A DNA stretch of 64,000 bases, from assembly GCA_028866655.1 (NCBI GenBank), contig JAGWHQ010000003.1, positions 22,140 to 86,139 on the forward strand, given 5' to 3'. The position numbers were made by a program, and so were the translations under genes. The notes under the pieces are model-generated. The model did no database searches and was not told where the DNA came from. It saw only the letters and a list, made by a program, of their open reading frames with translations. This DNA comes from Nitrososphaerota archaeon. Lineage in GTDB: Archaea > Thermoproteota > Nitrososphaeria > Nitrososphaerales > Nitrosopumilaceae. Below are positions 54,870-63,860 of the stretch, one piece after another (within the stretch, counting starts at the first letter, position 1; every line of letters starts with the position of its first letter).

Positions 54870-57071
54870 TTACCTATAGTAAGGAACTGCGACTTTTTCG
54901 CCTATCTTTAATTCTTTTTGCGTCTTTACTTTTCTCACGGCTTCTTCGAAATGCCTCATGGTTACCTTTGCCTCTGTAGCCTGTTTTTCAGCTTCTTTTT
55001 GATCAGGGTACTTGTCAAGAAATTCATGTATTACAAGTGATACTGCAGTGTTTGCTATTGATGCCACATCTGCACCGCTCATTCCATCTGTTGCTTCTGC
55101 AATTTTATCAATGTCTACAAAGTCTGGATTCTTTATACCGTTTTCCATTGATTCTCTTATCACTGGGATCTCCTTTGTATTTATCGCCAAAATCTTTTTC
55201 CTTCCTTCTTTGTCTGGCAATGGAACAAGTATTATTTTATCAAATCTGCCCGGTCTTAGTAATGCTGTATCTATCATGTCTGCTCTGTTAGTTGCAGCAA
55301 GTACTACAACTCCATGCAAACTCTCTATGCCATCTAATTCAGTCAAAAGCTGGCTTACTACTCTTTCTGTCACTGCTGTCTCTCCTCCAACTCCACGTAT
55401 TGGAGCAATGGAATCGATCTCATCAAAAAATATTACACATGGTGATGCCTGTCTTGCACGTCGGAATATTTCTCTTATTCCACGTTCTGATTCCCCTACC
55501 CATTTTGATAATAATTCGGGCCCTCTTACAGAAATAAAATTGGCTTCACTTTCAGTTGCAACAGCTTTTGCCATTAGGGTTTTTCCAGTTCCACTAGGAC
55601 CGTGTAATAATATTCCTCTTGGCATTCTGTGTCCTAATTTTGAATATAACGTGGGATATTTCATTGGCCATTCTACAGCTTCTTGTAGCTCACGCTTGAC
55701 ATTTTCTAATCCGCCTACTTCATCCCAACTTACATCTGGATTTTCAATGAATACTTCACGCATTCCTGATGGAGTGACTTCTCTAATGGCATTTTGAAAA
55801 TCGTCGCCGTTGACTACTAGTTTGTCAAGTGTTTCTGGTGGAAGTTTCTCATCTTCCAGATTTAGTTCTGGAAGTAATCTCCTAAGACACTTCATTGCAG
55901 CTTCCTTGCACAAATATTCTAAATCAGCTCCAACATAGCCATGGCTTATTGAAGCAACCTTGTCTACGTTAACATCGTCACTTAATGGCATGTTTCTTGT
56001 ATGTATCATTAGGATGTCTTTTCTACCCTTCTTGTCTGGTACCTTGATCTCAATTTCTCTATCGAATCTTCCAGGTCTTCTAAGAGCTGGATCAATTGCA
56101 TTTGGTCTGTTAGTTGCAGATATGACAATTACTTTTCCTCTTGCCTCTAGACCGTCCATTAAGGATAGTAACTGGGAAACTACTCTTCTTTCTACCTCTC
56201 CCGTAACTTCTTCTCTTTTTGGAGCTATGGAATCAATTTCGTCAATAAATATGATGGATGGTGATTTTTCTTTTGCTTCCTTGAAAATCTCTCTTAGTCT
56301 AGCTTCACTTTCACCATAAAACTTGCTCATTATCTCTGGTCCTGATATGCTAATGAAATGTGCATTGCTTTCATTTGCAACTGCTTTTGCAAGCAATGTT
56401 TTACCAGTTCCTGGAGGTCCGTACAACAACACACCCTTTGGAGCTTCAATTCCAAGTTTTTCAAAAATCTCTGGGTGTCTTAGTGGAAGTTCTATCATTT
56501 CACGAACTTTCTTAATTTCATCAGTTAATCCTCCGATATCCTCGTAGGTTACTTGTGGTACACCACGAAGAGTCTCTCCTTTTTCTGCAATGTGAAATAC
56601 TGTCTTTTGTGTTACAAGCACAGCATCAGCTGCTGGTGTAACTCCAATAACTTGAAAAGTTAGTCTTCCTCCAAAATAAGGAACCATAACATTATCTCCT
56701 TTTATCAATGGAACACTTTCCAATGCATCGGCAAGATATCTTTCATCAATTGGTGGTATTGCTTCTAGTGGGGCTACAACTACTTTCTCAGCAGCTACTG
56801 CCTTGATCTTTCTGACCGCAACAGTATCGCCTATTGCAATTCCTGCATTATTTCGAACTAATCCGTCTACTCTGATAATCCCCTTTCCTTCATCAGAAGG
56901 ATAAAGTGGTAAGCATTTGGCTACAGTTCTTCGTTTTCCTTTGATTTCGATAACATCACCTGTTGAAGCTCCTAGTGAATCCATGGAATCATAATCTATA
57001 CGTGCCACTCCTCTCCCTACGTCACGAGTGTAAGCCTCAAGTACCTTAAGGGAAAGTGTGTTCTGGCTCAC
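54870..57071 (-). CDS. cdc48: CDC48/p97-type AAA ATPase
   Basis: 733 aa, GTG start. N domain (about 1-185, with double-psi barrel), then two AAA modules. D1 has GPPGTGKT and [15 protein letters not shown]2 has GPSGTGKT and [13 protein letters not shown], each with arginine-finger regions ([13 protein letters not shown] and [13 protein letters not shown]). It unfolds proteins and probably feeds the proteasome. The start lies 20-29 nt from a TATA-like TATAAAAATT (57091-57100). Confidence 0.96.
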   Translation of the reverse strand: MSQNTLSLKVLEAYTRDVGRGVARIDYDSMDSLGASTGDVIEIKGKRRTVAKCLPLYPSDEGKGIIRVDGLVRNNAGIAIGDTVAVRKIKAVAAEKVVVAPLEAIPPIDERYLADALESVPLIKGDNVMVPYFGGRLTFQVIGVTPAADAVLVTQKTVFHIAEKGETLRGVPQVTYEDIGGLTDEIKKVREMIELPLRHPEIFEKLGIEAPKGVLLYGPPGTGKTLLAKAVANESNAHFISISGPEIMSKFYGESEARLREIFKEAKEKSPSIIFIDEIDSIAPKREEVTGEVERRVVSQLLSLMDGLEARGKVIVISATNRPNAIDPALRRPGRFDREIEIKVPDKKGRKDILMIHTRNMPLSDDVNVDKVASISHGYVGADLEYLCKEAAMKCLRRLLPELNLEDEKLPPETLDKLVVNGDDFQNAIREVTPSGMREVFIENPDVSWDEVGGLENVKRELQEAVEWPMKYPTLYSKLGHRMPRGILLHGPSGTGKTLMAKAVATESEANFISVRGPELLSKWVGESERGIREIFRRARQASPCVIFFDEIDSIAPIRGVGGETAVTERVVSQLLTELDGIESLHGVVVLAATNRADMIDTALLRPGRFDKIILVPLPDKEGRKKILAINTKEIPVIRESMENGIKNPDFVDIDKIAEATDGMSGADVASIANTAVSLVIHEFLDKYPDQKEAEKQATEAKVTMRHFEEAVRKVKTQKELKIGEKVAVPYYR

Positions 57072-57090
57072 AAATTTAGCACCTCAAACT

Positions 57091-57100
57091 AATTTTTATA
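57091..57100 (-). promoter_or_regulatory. TATA-like box of cdc48
   Basis: TATAAAAATT on the minus strand, 20-29 nt before the GTG start of cdc48. The position indicates a leaderless mRNA. Confidence 0.55.
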
Positions 57101-57110
57101 CCTTTGTCGT

Positions 57111-57128
57111 CTTTGATCCAGATCAAAG
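57111..57128. promoter_or_regulatory. Perfect palindrome between the cdc48 and rpl2 promoters
   Basis: CTTTGATC-CA-GATCAAAG: eight-base arms with a two-base spacer. It lies 11 nt upstream of the cdc48 TATA-like box and 10 nt upstream of the rpl2 one, midway between the two promoters. Its form fits a dimeric regulator operator. The regulator is unknown. Confidence 0.5.
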
Positions 57129-57137
57129 GATCAGAAG

Positions 57138-57147
57138 ATTAAAATTT
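57138..57147 (+). promoter_or_regulatory. TATA-like box of rpl2
   Basis: ATTAAAATTT, 25-34 nt before the TTG start at 57172, consistent with leaderless or near-leaderless transcription. Confidence 0.45.
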
Positions 57148-57171
57148 ACAAGATAAACCAAAATCGGTACT

Positions 57172-57903
57172 TTGGGTAAGAGACCATTAGTAAGAAGACG
57201 AGGTAGAGGTGGAATGCAGTTCCGTGCAGCTTCTACTGGTAAGTTACTTCCTGCTAAATATCCTAGATTCCAGTTGGCAGAACAACACGAAGCCAAAGTG
57301 GTGGATATTGTTCATGAGACAGGAAGAGATGCCCCACTAGCCAAAATTAGATTTGAAACTGGCTTGTTGTCTTTTATCCCGTCTGTTCTTGGTACTAAAA
57401 TCGGTTCTAAATTTCAATTTGGTTTAAAATCTGATATTTCTCCAGGTAATGTTATTAGTGTACAAAACATTCCTGACGGTACTATAGTGTGCAATGTAGA
57501 GAAGCATTTTGGTGATGGTGGAGCAATAGTAAAATCTGCTGGAACCTATGCAACAGTTTTCTCACATAGCTCTGAAGGTGTAACAATAAAACTCCCATCT
57601 GGAAAATTCACAACTCTTAATCCGCAGAATCGTGCAATGATAGGCGTTCTTGCTGGAGGCGGTGTAGGTGATAGACCATTTATGAGAGCAGGACCTGCAT
57701 GGAGAAGAAAGCGTTCAAAGGGACACAAGTATCCAATAGTAAGAGGTGTTGCACAAGCTGTTTATGTTCACCCACACGGTGGTGGAAGACACCAGCACGT
57801 TGGAAGAAGCTCTACAGTTTCACGAAACGCTCCACCTGGACGTAAGGTCGGAAGCATCGCAGCTAGAAAGACTGGACGCTCCAGAATGAAAGAGCGAGCA
57901 TAA
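57172..57903 (+). CDS. rpl2: Large ribosomal subunit protein L2
   Basis: 243 aa, TTG start. Core peptidyl-transferase-proximal protein. GKRPLVRRRGRGGMQFRA at the N-terminus, ARIRFETGLLSFIPS-like strand region, VLAGGGVGDRPFMRAG and the C-terminal RGVAQAVYVHPHGGGRHQHVG with the conserved His. It is the single-gene form outside the main ribosomal cluster, facing away from cdc48. Acylphosphatase follows after 40 nt. Confidence 0.96.
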   Translation: MGKRPLVRRRGRGGMQFRAASTGKLLPAKYPRFQLAEQHEAKVVDIVHETGRDAPLAKIRFETGLLSFIPSVLGTKIGSKFQFGLKSDISPGNVISVQNIPDGTIVCNVEKHFGDGGAIVKSAGTYATVFSHSSEGVTIKLPSGKFTTLNPQNRAMIGVLAGGGVGDRPFMRAGPAWRRKRSKGHKYPIVRGVAQAVYVHPHGGGRHQHVGRSSTVSRNAPPGRKVGSIAARKTGRSRMKERA

Positions 57904-57943
57904 TTCCTCAAGACTAAATACTAGTTTTCAAAAACATGATACT

Positions 57944-58222
57944 ATGAATTCAAAGAGAGTTCATCTTTTAGTAAAAGGAAGAGTACAAGGTGTTTACTTT
58001 CGTCAAGGAATGATGGAGACTGCTGAAAAAAATAATGTTTTTGGTTGGGTCAAAAATCTCCCAGACGATAGAGTAGAAGCAATCTTGGAAGGAAATGATT
58101 CAAACGTTGATGCTGTAGTAGAGTGGACTCGTTTTGGTCCTGCTGGAGCAGTTGTGAAAGAATTAACAGTTACTGAAGAAAAATATGTTGCAGAATTTAC
58201 TAATTTTACAATTAATTCTTAA
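57944..58222 (+). CDS. acyP: Acylphosphatase
   Basis: 92 aa. Hydrolyses carboxyl phosphates. The signature VHLLVKGRVQGVYFRQGM (catalytic Arg) and FGWVKNLPDDRVEAILEGND (catalytic Asn in the WVKN turn) are complete, as is the GPAGAVVKELTV C-terminal portion. Normal length. Its stop overlaps the convergent DUF5655-like gene by 4 nt. Confidence 0.94.
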   Translation: MNSKRVHLLVKGRVQGVYFRQGMMETAEKNNVFGWVKNLPDDRVEAILEGNDSNVDAVVEWTRFGPAGAVVKELTVTEEKYVAEFTNFTINS

Positions 58223-58548
58223 TGAATGCTAGTATATGCACTCAATAAAAGTTCCTTAATTTCATCGAGATTGTCATTTAATTTTATTTGTATTTCTTTA
58301 TCTGGTTCTCTTCTATCTTTTTTTATTTTTATGATAACGGAATCTCGTTGTGGCTCTATGTCTGCAAAACTTCGGAATTTAATTGATTTTGCAAATACAA
58401 TCCGGTGCATACGAATGTCTTCGATTACATTTTTTCCAAGAGTCAAGCAATAACTGCGAAGTTCATCAAATAGAGTTGCTACACTGGAAGGCATGCTTGA
58501 TCTAAATTCATCATAAGTTCTAGATTTTCCTGAGATTAATCCTTCCAT
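58219..58548 (-). CDS. Small DUF5655-like protein
   Basis: 109 aa. Pattern SSVATLFDELRSYCLTLGKNV, then HRIVFAKSIKFRSFADIEPQRDSVIIKIKK (in parts), and a C-terminal LLLSAYTSIH matches the DUF5655 style: a helix, then strands with F-A-x-I-x-P. Members are predicted nucleic-acid or nuclease-associated proteins of unknown function. It lies between acylphosphatase and the SRP RNA gene, 29 nt downstream of the RNA. Confidence 0.65.
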   Translation of the reverse strand: MEGLISGKSRTYDEFRSSMPSSVATLFDELRSYCLTLGKNVIEDIRMHRIVFAKSIKFRSFADIEPQRDSVIIKIKKDRREPDKEIQIKLNDNLDEIKELLLSAYTSIH

Positions 58549-58577
58549 GTTATTCTTGTTTGATTTAAGAATATTAA

Positions 58578-58894
58578 GGTAGTAGATCCGCTAGTTCCAG
58601 TCTAAACAAGCGGTCTCATCTCAAGTCAAGCAAGATCCGCCACGTAGACGAAGCAGCGTGGATGCTCTACCTTAGGATTGCTCCCTCCCGGACCTCATCC
58701 CTTTCGGCAGTTAGAACTTGAGAGTTATCCCTTCGGACAACTTCAGTCCTGTATCCACCCGCTTCGGCGTGATTTCATATCCGCAAGTCAGGCAAGTACC
58801 GTCTATCTAGAGATTTATCCAGCAGTTACTGGTCTCTGCATATAGCCGGTTTCAGAGACAGGGCACGGCTAGCGCCCCAACCCTACCTACTACC
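58578..58894 (-). ncRNA. Signal recognition particle 7S RNA
   Basis: 317 nt on the minus strand. The ends pair as GGTAGTAG / CTACTACC (helix 1/5 closing). The Alu-side sequence GTCTCTGAAACCGGCTATAT and the helix 8 core GAGGTCCGGGAGGGAGCA with following TAAGGTAGAGC match archaeal SRP RNA. Length fits archaeal 7S RNA (about 300-315). It binds SRP19 and SRP54 to target membrane proteins. A weak TATA-like stretch (AGATAAAG) lies about 24-31 nt upstream. Confidence 0.93.
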
Positions 58895-58933
58895 AAATTT
58901 ATTGTAATACAAGTTCTTTATCTGCATTAGGAT

Positions 58934-59842
58934 TTAGTTCAATCGTAGATTGGCTAATGTACTACATACTGAACATATGTCTCCTGTACACTCACTGCCA
59001 CACTTTGAACAAGTTTTCCATTCTGAATTGTTAGAGTCCTTGAGGGTAGACGAAATCTTCAAAATTGACTTGAACATGTTATTTTTGATTCCACTGTGGG
59101 TCTTTTCTAGTGAATTTAAAAAATTACGAATTTCTGTTCTAATTCCTTCATTCATGTGAGGACACTCTTCTGACTGGAATGGAATTTCATTTGTGAAAGC
59201 ATAGAAGACAATTTCATTTTCATAAATTTCATAGAATGGTTTTATCTTTCGTATCTTGTTTTCCGAAGTATCAGGATCCATCCAGCCAATTTTTTTTGTA
59301 TCTCCTGAAATGATATTGATTATAAAAGTCTGTAACATATCATCCATGTTGTGACCTGTTGCTATCACATCAACTTTCAGATCAATTGCACCAAAATCTA
59401 TTGCTCTTCTTCTTAATACTCCACATATGGAACACGATGAAATTTTTTCATTGTTTCTATGTTCTAATGTCTCTTCTAAAGTTGTACCGAAAAGCGAATT
59501 GTATGGATATACTTTATGCTCTACATCTATTTTTTTACAAAACTCTTCCACAATCTTCAAAGCTTCATCTCGGTATCCTGGAATTCCTTCATCCACTGTA
59601 ATTGCTTTTAATGTAAAATGATGATCACGAGAAATTTCTTTTAATACTTGTAACAATGAAAGTGAATCCTTTCCGCCTGATACGGCAACACCGACCACAT
59701 CGCCAGGTTTTATCATATTATACTTGGCCATTGTCTTTGTAGTTTTATGTACAATTGATCTTGAAAAACAACTGGAGCAAAGACTTTCTCCAGAATATTT
59801 TCTTGAATAAACTACTGTATTTTCACAACGATCACATTTCAT
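58934..59842 (-). CDS. ncsA: tRNA thiolation protein of the NcsA/TtuA/Ctu1 family
   Basis: 302 aa. N-terminal zinc finger (CDRCENT ... CSSCF), the PP-loop ATP motif VAVSGGKDSLSLLQVL, an internal cysteine CSICGVLRRRAID, GHNMDDMLQTFIINI, SEECPHMNEG and a C-terminal zinc finger (CSKCGSECTGDICSVC). The catalytic cysteines and zinc ribbons place it with tRNA 2-thiouridine enzymes that take sulfur from ubiquitin-like carriers. The window also holds an E1-like fusion that could activate such a carrier (inference). Starts 13 nt upstream-adjacent to rpiA on the same strand. Confidence 0.92.
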   Translation of the reverse strand: MKCDRCENTVVYSRKYSGESLCSSCFSRSIVHKTTKTMAKYNMIKPGDVVGVAVSGGKDSLSLLQVLKEISRDHHFTLKAITVDEGIPGYRDEALKIVEEFCKKIDVEHKVYPYNSLFGTTLEETLEHRNNEKISSCSICGVLRRRAIDFGAIDLKVDVIATGHNMDDMLQTFIINIISGDTKKIGWMDPDTSENKIRKIKPFYEIYENEIVFYAFTNEIPFQSEECPHMNEGIRTEIRNFLNSLEKTHSGIKNNMFKSILKISSTLKDSNNSEWKTCSKCGSECTGDICSVCSTLANLRLN

Positions 59843-59854
59843 GGTAAAATTCTC

Positions 59855-60529
59855 CTACTGTACAATTTCATACTTGCCATTTTTTCTTGCTTTGTAAATA
59901 ATATCTGGCTTTGGAAATATTCCAACTTCTATAACGCCTGGAATTCCTATTATTTTTGATGCAAGTTCCTTGGGATTCTGTATTTGACCAAAATCACAAT
60001 CTAGTATGATGTTTCCATTTTCAGTTACAAATGGATAACCGCGTTCTAACAGTCTGATGTGTGGCTTGCCTCCATATTCTCTTATTTGTTTATCAGCTAT
60101 GTTTCTTGCAAATGGATGTACCTCTACAGGCACACTTCGATCAAGTTTTTTGACAAATTTTGATTCATCAGCAACTATCACAACCTTTTTTGCTATACTT
60201 ATCAGAATTTTTTCTCGTAGTAAAGCGCCTCCACCACCTTTGATCATGTTTCCTTTTGCGTCTATCTGGTCTGCTCCGTCAAAGACCAGATCAATATGAT
60301 CAATCTGATCTGCTTCTATTATCGAAATTCCTCCCTTTTCTGCTTCCATTTTGATCTGCAACGATGTAGGTATTGCCTTGACAACAAATTTGTTCTTCTT
60401 AATGTATTGTGATAATATCTTGACTATTGCAGTTGCGGCTCTTCCACTCCCAAGGCCTATGACAAAATTATTTTTTATCAGTTTTAATGCCTGTGGTGAT
60501 AATGCCTCAATGGCATCATCTACTGTCAA
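59855..60529 (-). CDS. rpiA: Ribose-5-phosphate isomerase A
   Basis: 224 aa, TTG start. Interconverts ribose 5-phosphate and ribulose 5-phosphate. Motifs FVIGLGSGRAATAIVKIL, DLVFDGADQIDAKGNMIKGGGGAL (read in parts) with catalytic Asp/Lys, and PVEVHPFA, all typical. It directly abuts the upstream coiled-coil gene, whose stop ends at 60530. Confidence 0.95.
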   Translation of the reverse strand: MTVDDAIEALSPQALKLIKNNFVIGLGSGRAATAIVKILSQYIKKNKFVVKAIPTSLQIKMEAEKGGISIIEADQIDHIDLVFDGADQIDAKGNMIKGGGGALLREKILISIAKKVVIVADESKFVKKLDRSVPVEVHPFARNIADKQIREYGGKPHIRLLERGYPFVTENGNIILDCDFGQIQNPKELASKIIGIPGVIEVGIFPKPDIIYKARKNGKYEIVQ

Positions 60530-61480
60530 TTATTCTACCTCTACTTGTTCGAGTTTTGATAATGCCTTCATTATTTCGCTTTTTATCTTATCCAAATCTT
60601 TGTCATCATCTTCTAACTTTTCTTCTTCTGGTATCTTGATTGCTGCAGGAAGCTGTATCTTTCTTTCTGGCTCTTGTTGTATTGATTCTGGCTTTGGTGT
60701 TTCTGGCAAAATCTCTTCTGTTATGTTTTGTATGCTAGGCTGAGGAATCAATATTGGTTCTTCAACTATTATTGGTTCTATGATTACTTGAGGAATTTGT
60801 GGCTCAACTTGTGTAGGTCTTATAAGATCAGTAGGGAATTGTGGAATCTTATTTGTGATCTCTGTTAGGGTACTTAGTTCTACAGTTCTGTGTTTTTCAT
60901 ATGTTGGAACCTCAATTGGAGGTAGCCATTCAGGTGTTCTTTCTGATTTTATTATTTTCTCCTCTTGAACCTCAATCTTTTCTTTTTGAATCTCTATTTT
61001 TGGTTCTATTTTCTTGACCTGAGGATTTTCTAGTATTGTCTCTACAGTTCTCTCTGTTTGTTTAGGTTGGGTAATTGTATTTACTGTAATCTTTGAAGAA
61101 ATCTCGTGTAATCTCTGATCTAACTGTGAAAGTTTATTGTCCATTAGTGAAATCAAACTATCTCCAATTGGACCTAGATCTGGATACTTGCTTGCAACTT
61201 CAAGTTTTTCAATCTTGCTAATGACTGTTCCAAGTTGATGCTGATAGCGAAGCAAAAGTTTGTCTTTTTGTATTTTTGTAACATCTGATTCTTGTTGGTG
61301 AAGTCTTGTAATGGTTTTTGAGAGTATTTCTTTTTCCATTCTTAGTGAATGTAATTGATTTGTGATTGCAGAATTAATAGTTGGAGTTTGTTTATTGCGT
61401 TTTATTTTTGGAACCTTGTCGAGTGCAACTGCGGTGCATGCGCCTGCAAGAGAGCTAAAAACTAGCGCTATTTCTTCCAT
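60530..61480 (-). CDS. Hypothetical coiled-coil protein with Pro/Glu-rich C-terminus
   Basis: 316 aa, not recognised. A hydrophobic N-terminus (IALVFSSLAGACTAVAL) may be a membrane anchor. Residues 45-130 are helical and coiled-coil-prone (LHSLRMEKEILSKTITRLHQ). From 155 on the chain is low-complexity with E/P/I/Q repeats (KKIEPKIEIQKEKIEVQEEK, then PQ/EPI runs). The last 25 residues are acidic and then helical. No catalytic motif. It lies between rpl37e and rpiA, both immediate neighbours. Confidence 0.75.
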   Translation of the reverse strand: MEEIALVFSSLAGACTAVALDKVPKIKRNKQTPTINSAITNQLHSLRMEKEILSKTITRLHQQESDVTKIQKDKLLLRYQHQLGTVISKIEKLEVASKYPDLGPIGDSLISLMDNKLSQLDQRLHEISSKITVNTITQPKQTERTVETILENPQVKKIEPKIEIQKEKIEVQEEKIIKSERTPEWLPPIEVPTYEKHRTVELSTLTEITNKIPQFPTDLIRPTQVEPQIPQVIIEPIIVEEPILIPQPSIQNITEEILPETPKPESIQQEPERKIQLPAAIKIPEEEKLEDDDKDLDKIKSEIMKALSKLEQVEVE

Positions 61481-61648
61481 TTAGGTATACCATTTGATCC
61501 AGTTGTATTTTCTTATCTTGGCCTCAGGAAAACCACAGCTAGCGCATCTTTTATGTCGTATGTGATAAGCATTCTTTCCACATCTTCTACATCTAATGTG
61601 TACGTGTTTTCTTGTATAGCCTCCCATTGAGGTAGTACCTTTAGTCAT
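61481..61648 (-). CDS. rpl37e: Large ribosomal subunit protein L37e
   Basis: 55 aa, too short for common ORF cut-offs. Translating the minus strand from the ATG at 61648 gives [14 protein letters not shown]..., with C20, C23, C35 and C38 forming the zinc ribbon ([22 protein letters not shown] read in parts) and ending with [12 protein letters not shown]. This is L37e. It starts 7 nt after the LSm stop, in the conserved LSm-L37e pair. Stop at 61481. Confidence 0.95.
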   Translation of the reverse strand: MTKGTTSMGGYTRKHVHIRCRRCGKNAYHIRHKRCASCGFPEAKIRKYNWIKWYT

Positions 61649-61655
61649 TATACAC

Positions 61656-61886
61656 TCACTTTGGTGGAGGGGATATGATAACTACGTTGTCTCCTCTGAC
61701 AACTATGGTACCAAGGCTTTTTGTCTCTCCTTCAGAAGGGATCTCTTCTGAAGATTCAAGTAGCAGGTTCATGTGTTGGTCAAAACCATGAAGGTTGCCT
61801 CTTATCACTTTACCGCCTTTCAGCTTGATAAGTACAACCTTGTTTAGGCTTTCATCAAGTACTTTTACTGCCATATCTACTGACAT
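61656..61886 (-). CDS. Sm-like RNA-binding protein (LSm)
   Basis: 76 aa. Sm1 motif [28 protein letters not shown] (read in parts), Sm2 motif [13 protein letters not shown]. Archaeal LSm forms heptameric rings on U-rich RNA. Next to rpl37e, a conserved archaeal linkage. The minus-strand box TTTTAATATAT at about 61919-61930 lies 33-44 nt before the ATG, leaving a short leader. Confidence 0.95.
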   Translation of the reverse strand: MSVDMAVKVLDESLNKVVLIKLKGGKVIRGNLHGFDQHMNLLLESSEEIPSEGETKSLGTIVVRGDNVVIISPPPK

Positions 61887-61918
61887 TTATTTCACTTATT
61901 ACCCACTCTATGGAGGGT

Positions 61919-61930
61919 ATATATTAAAAT
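61919..61930 (-). promoter_or_regulatory. TATA-like box of the LSm-L37e unit
   Basis: Minus-strand ATTTTAATATAT lies 33-44 nt before the ATG at 61886. The TSS would fall a few bases before the start. Confidence 0.4.
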
Positions 61931-61931
61931 T

Positions 61932-62660
61932 TCATTGGTGAAATTTTCGACCTGTTCCAGTAAGGCAAGTTTGACTCGCTTTCACTAAATTTGTGATTAT
62001 TTCATTTAAAATCGCTTTTCCATCCTTTAATGTAGCTGTAGTAGGATCTCCCCAGACGCCATTCTTTGTTACTGAAATAAATGACTTGTTTGCCTTTTTG
62101 CCTAACCTATTCAATTCAGTCTTTGACAAGTTACCTGGAATGAATCCTTTTTCAGCCTTGTTCATCTGTACTTTGTCTGATATTGCTAGCATGATGGATG
62201 TTTCAACAAATCCTGCATGATCAAATTCCTTTTTCATAAAATGCCAATATGAATAAACAAAGATATGTTGTTTGATGCCTGTTTTCTTGGAAATTTTATC
62301 TGGTAATTTTTTTAATGCGTCTAGATTTCCATGATGACCATTAAGGATGATGACTGTATCAATGTGGTTTTTTGATAATGAAATGCACAATTCGATTAGA
62401 ATTTTTTCTAAAGTTGGACTTGATAGACTCAAATTGAAAAATGGGTGATGTTCAAAAGAAACTCCATATTGAAGAGTGGGTAATAATAAAAATCCATTTT
62501 TCTCTGAGACCTGTTTTGCTATGTGTGTAACTATATCAGAATCAGTGGATATAGGAAGATGAGAACCATGTTGTTCAATTGATCCAACCGGAATTAATGC
62601 AACTGATCTATTCCTTGTTAGTTTGAGAATGTCAGTATTTGTGAGGTCTCTTGCTATCAT
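61932..62660 (-). CDS. arfB: Creatininase-family amidohydrolase, probable ArfB formamide hydrolase
   Basis: 242 aa. Metal-binding motifs of the creatininase family: VGSIEQHGSHLPISTDSDIV, with Glu/His/Asp ligands, LNGHHGN, and a late acidic WGDPTTATLKDGKAILNE. Archaeal members such as ArfB remove formate from the 5-formamidopyrimidine intermediate of riboflavin and F420 synthesis; arfC is at the other end of the window. The function is inferred from family. It overlaps purU by 4 nt (ATGA). Confidence 0.82.
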   Translation of the reverse strand: MIARDLTNTDILKLTRNRSVALIPVGSIEQHGSHLPISTDSDIVTHIAKQVSEKNGFLLLPTLQYGVSFEHHPFFNLSLSSPTLEKILIELCISLSKNHIDTVIILNGHHGNLDALKKLPDKISKKTGIKQHIFVYSYWHFMKKEFDHAGFVETSIMLAISDKVQMNKAEKGFIPGNLSKTELNRLGKKANKSFISVTKNGVWGDPTTATLKDGKAILNEIITNLVKASQTCLTGTGRKFHQ

Positions 62661-63514
62661 CTAGATCTCTTGGGTTTAACATGTACCTTGCCCCAATATA
62701 CCTCTAATCTTCCATCAAGGTGCATTTTCACAGCTTCTAACAATGTACTAGCTTCTAATTTCTGACCTTTCTTTTTCAATGATTCTAAAGTTTCATCTTC
62801 GTCTATGGCAAACGCATCTTGGAAAATTATTGGGCCTTGATCCAAGTCTTCAGTTACATAATGTGCGGTACATCCTACAATTTTTGCACCGCGTTCGTAT
62901 GCTTGGACATAGGCAAAAGCACCAGGAAATGCAGGCAAAAGTGATGGATGTATGTTAATGACTCTATTGGGGTATCTCCATACAAAGTTGGGAGAAAGTA
63001 TTCGCATGTATCTTGCAAGTACTATCAAGTCAACATCGAATTTTTTTATGACTGCAATTATTTTTTCTTCTGCTTTTGCCTGATCTTTCTCATCTACTAT
63101 GACAAATGGAATATTTGCTTTTTTTGCTAAAGGTGCTAGAGTATTTTCAGTGCCTATTAGGACTGCAATTTCTCCTTTGATCTTACCTTTTGTTCTTGCA
63201 TCTAAAATAGCCTCAAGACAATGCGGTTCTTTTGTTACAAGTACTGCTACTTTCTTTCTTTTTGATATTTCATAATGAATATTGACTTCCATTTTGAGAT
63301 TTTTTGCTAATCTCTCCGCTTCTTTGTTGAATTTCATTGCATCTAGTTTTTTTGTAAAAGATGCTTCTAGATACATTCCAAAAAGTCCCTTTACCACATT
63401 TTGATTAATTTTTTCTATGTTTCCATTATTTTGAAAAATGAAATTAGTAAAACCTGCTACTACACCTTCGTGGTCTTTTCCAACTACAACAAGTTCTACA
63501 ATTGTCTTATCCAT
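62657..63514 (-). CDS. purU: Formyltetrahydrofolate deformylase
   Basis: 285 aa. N-terminal ACT domain (about 1-80; ELVVVGKDHEGVVAGFTNFI), then a formyltransferase fold with YMRILSPNFV, INIHPSLLPAFPGAFAY, GCTAHYVTEDLDQGPII and DEDETLESL, the catalytic Asn/His/Asp set. It hydrolyses 10-formyl-THF to formate and THF. It pairs with the ArfB-type formamide hydrolase by an ATGA overlap, and both products include formate. The upstream gap up to 63670 holds its promoter. Confidence 0.93.
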   Translation of the reverse strand: MDKTIVELVVVGKDHEGVVAGFTNFIFQNNGNIEKINQNVVKGLFGMYLEASFTKKLDAMKFNKEAERLAKNLKMEVNIHYEISKRKKVAVLVTKEPHCLEAILDARTKGKIKGEIAVLIGTENTLAPLAKKANIPFVIVDEKDQAKAEEKIIAVIKKFDVDLIVLARYMRILSPNFVWRYPNRVINIHPSLLPAFPGAFAYVQAYERGAKIVGCTAHYVTEDLDQGPIIFQDAFAIDEDETLESLKKKGQKLEASTLLEAVKMHLDGRLEVYWGKVHVKPKRSR

Positions 63515-63670
63515 CCTAATTGTTAGACATATTGCACTTATTAATACTTAAATAGCCTTTTGGAATATGACGTATTGTAAGAATGCTAGTCCAACTAGAT
63601 ATTGTAATTCTGTAATGTGTTGTTGAATGGAAGATAGAAGTTTTTCAAATTTTAATTCAAATGAGGGCGA

Positions 63671-63859
63671 ATGATGGACAAACAAAAGACTACTCACAGA
63701 GCGCATAATAGAGGAAATAGTTATGATCACAATAATCCTATAAAAATTTGCAAAGTATGTTCTACGATAGGTGATTGGCATTGTTATGAGTGTTCCAATA
63801 ACTTTTGCAGTGTTCATTTTCGTAATCATAAAGAAATGCAACTTTGTATAGTTCAATAG
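63671..63859 (+). CDS. Small B-box-like zinc-binding protein
   Basis: 62 aa. The C-terminal half has C27-x2-C30-x7-C38-x2-C41-x4-C46-x2-H49-x3-H53-x5-C59, a B-box-like spacing that could bind two zinc ions. The first 20 residues are charged, disordered and His-rich. A Shine-Dalgarno-like GAGGG lies 5-10 nt before the ATG. The minus-strand reading across the same bases looks like a shadow. Function unknown. Confidence 0.65.
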   Translation: MMDKQKTTHRAHNRGNSYDHNNPIKICKVCSTIGDWHCYECSNNFCSVHFRNHKEMQLCIVQ

Positions 63860-63860
63860 A

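Noticed and set aside
54525..56547. Several plus-strand open frames across gatD and cdc48.
   Set aside because: They are antisense to clear full-length genes and show no recognisable domain pattern.
63548..63856. 102-codon minus-strand open frame over the B-box-like gene.
   Set aside because: Composition looks like an antisense shadow, with no domain pattern; the plus-strand gene has a Shine-Dalgarno-like site and ordered Cys/His spacing.
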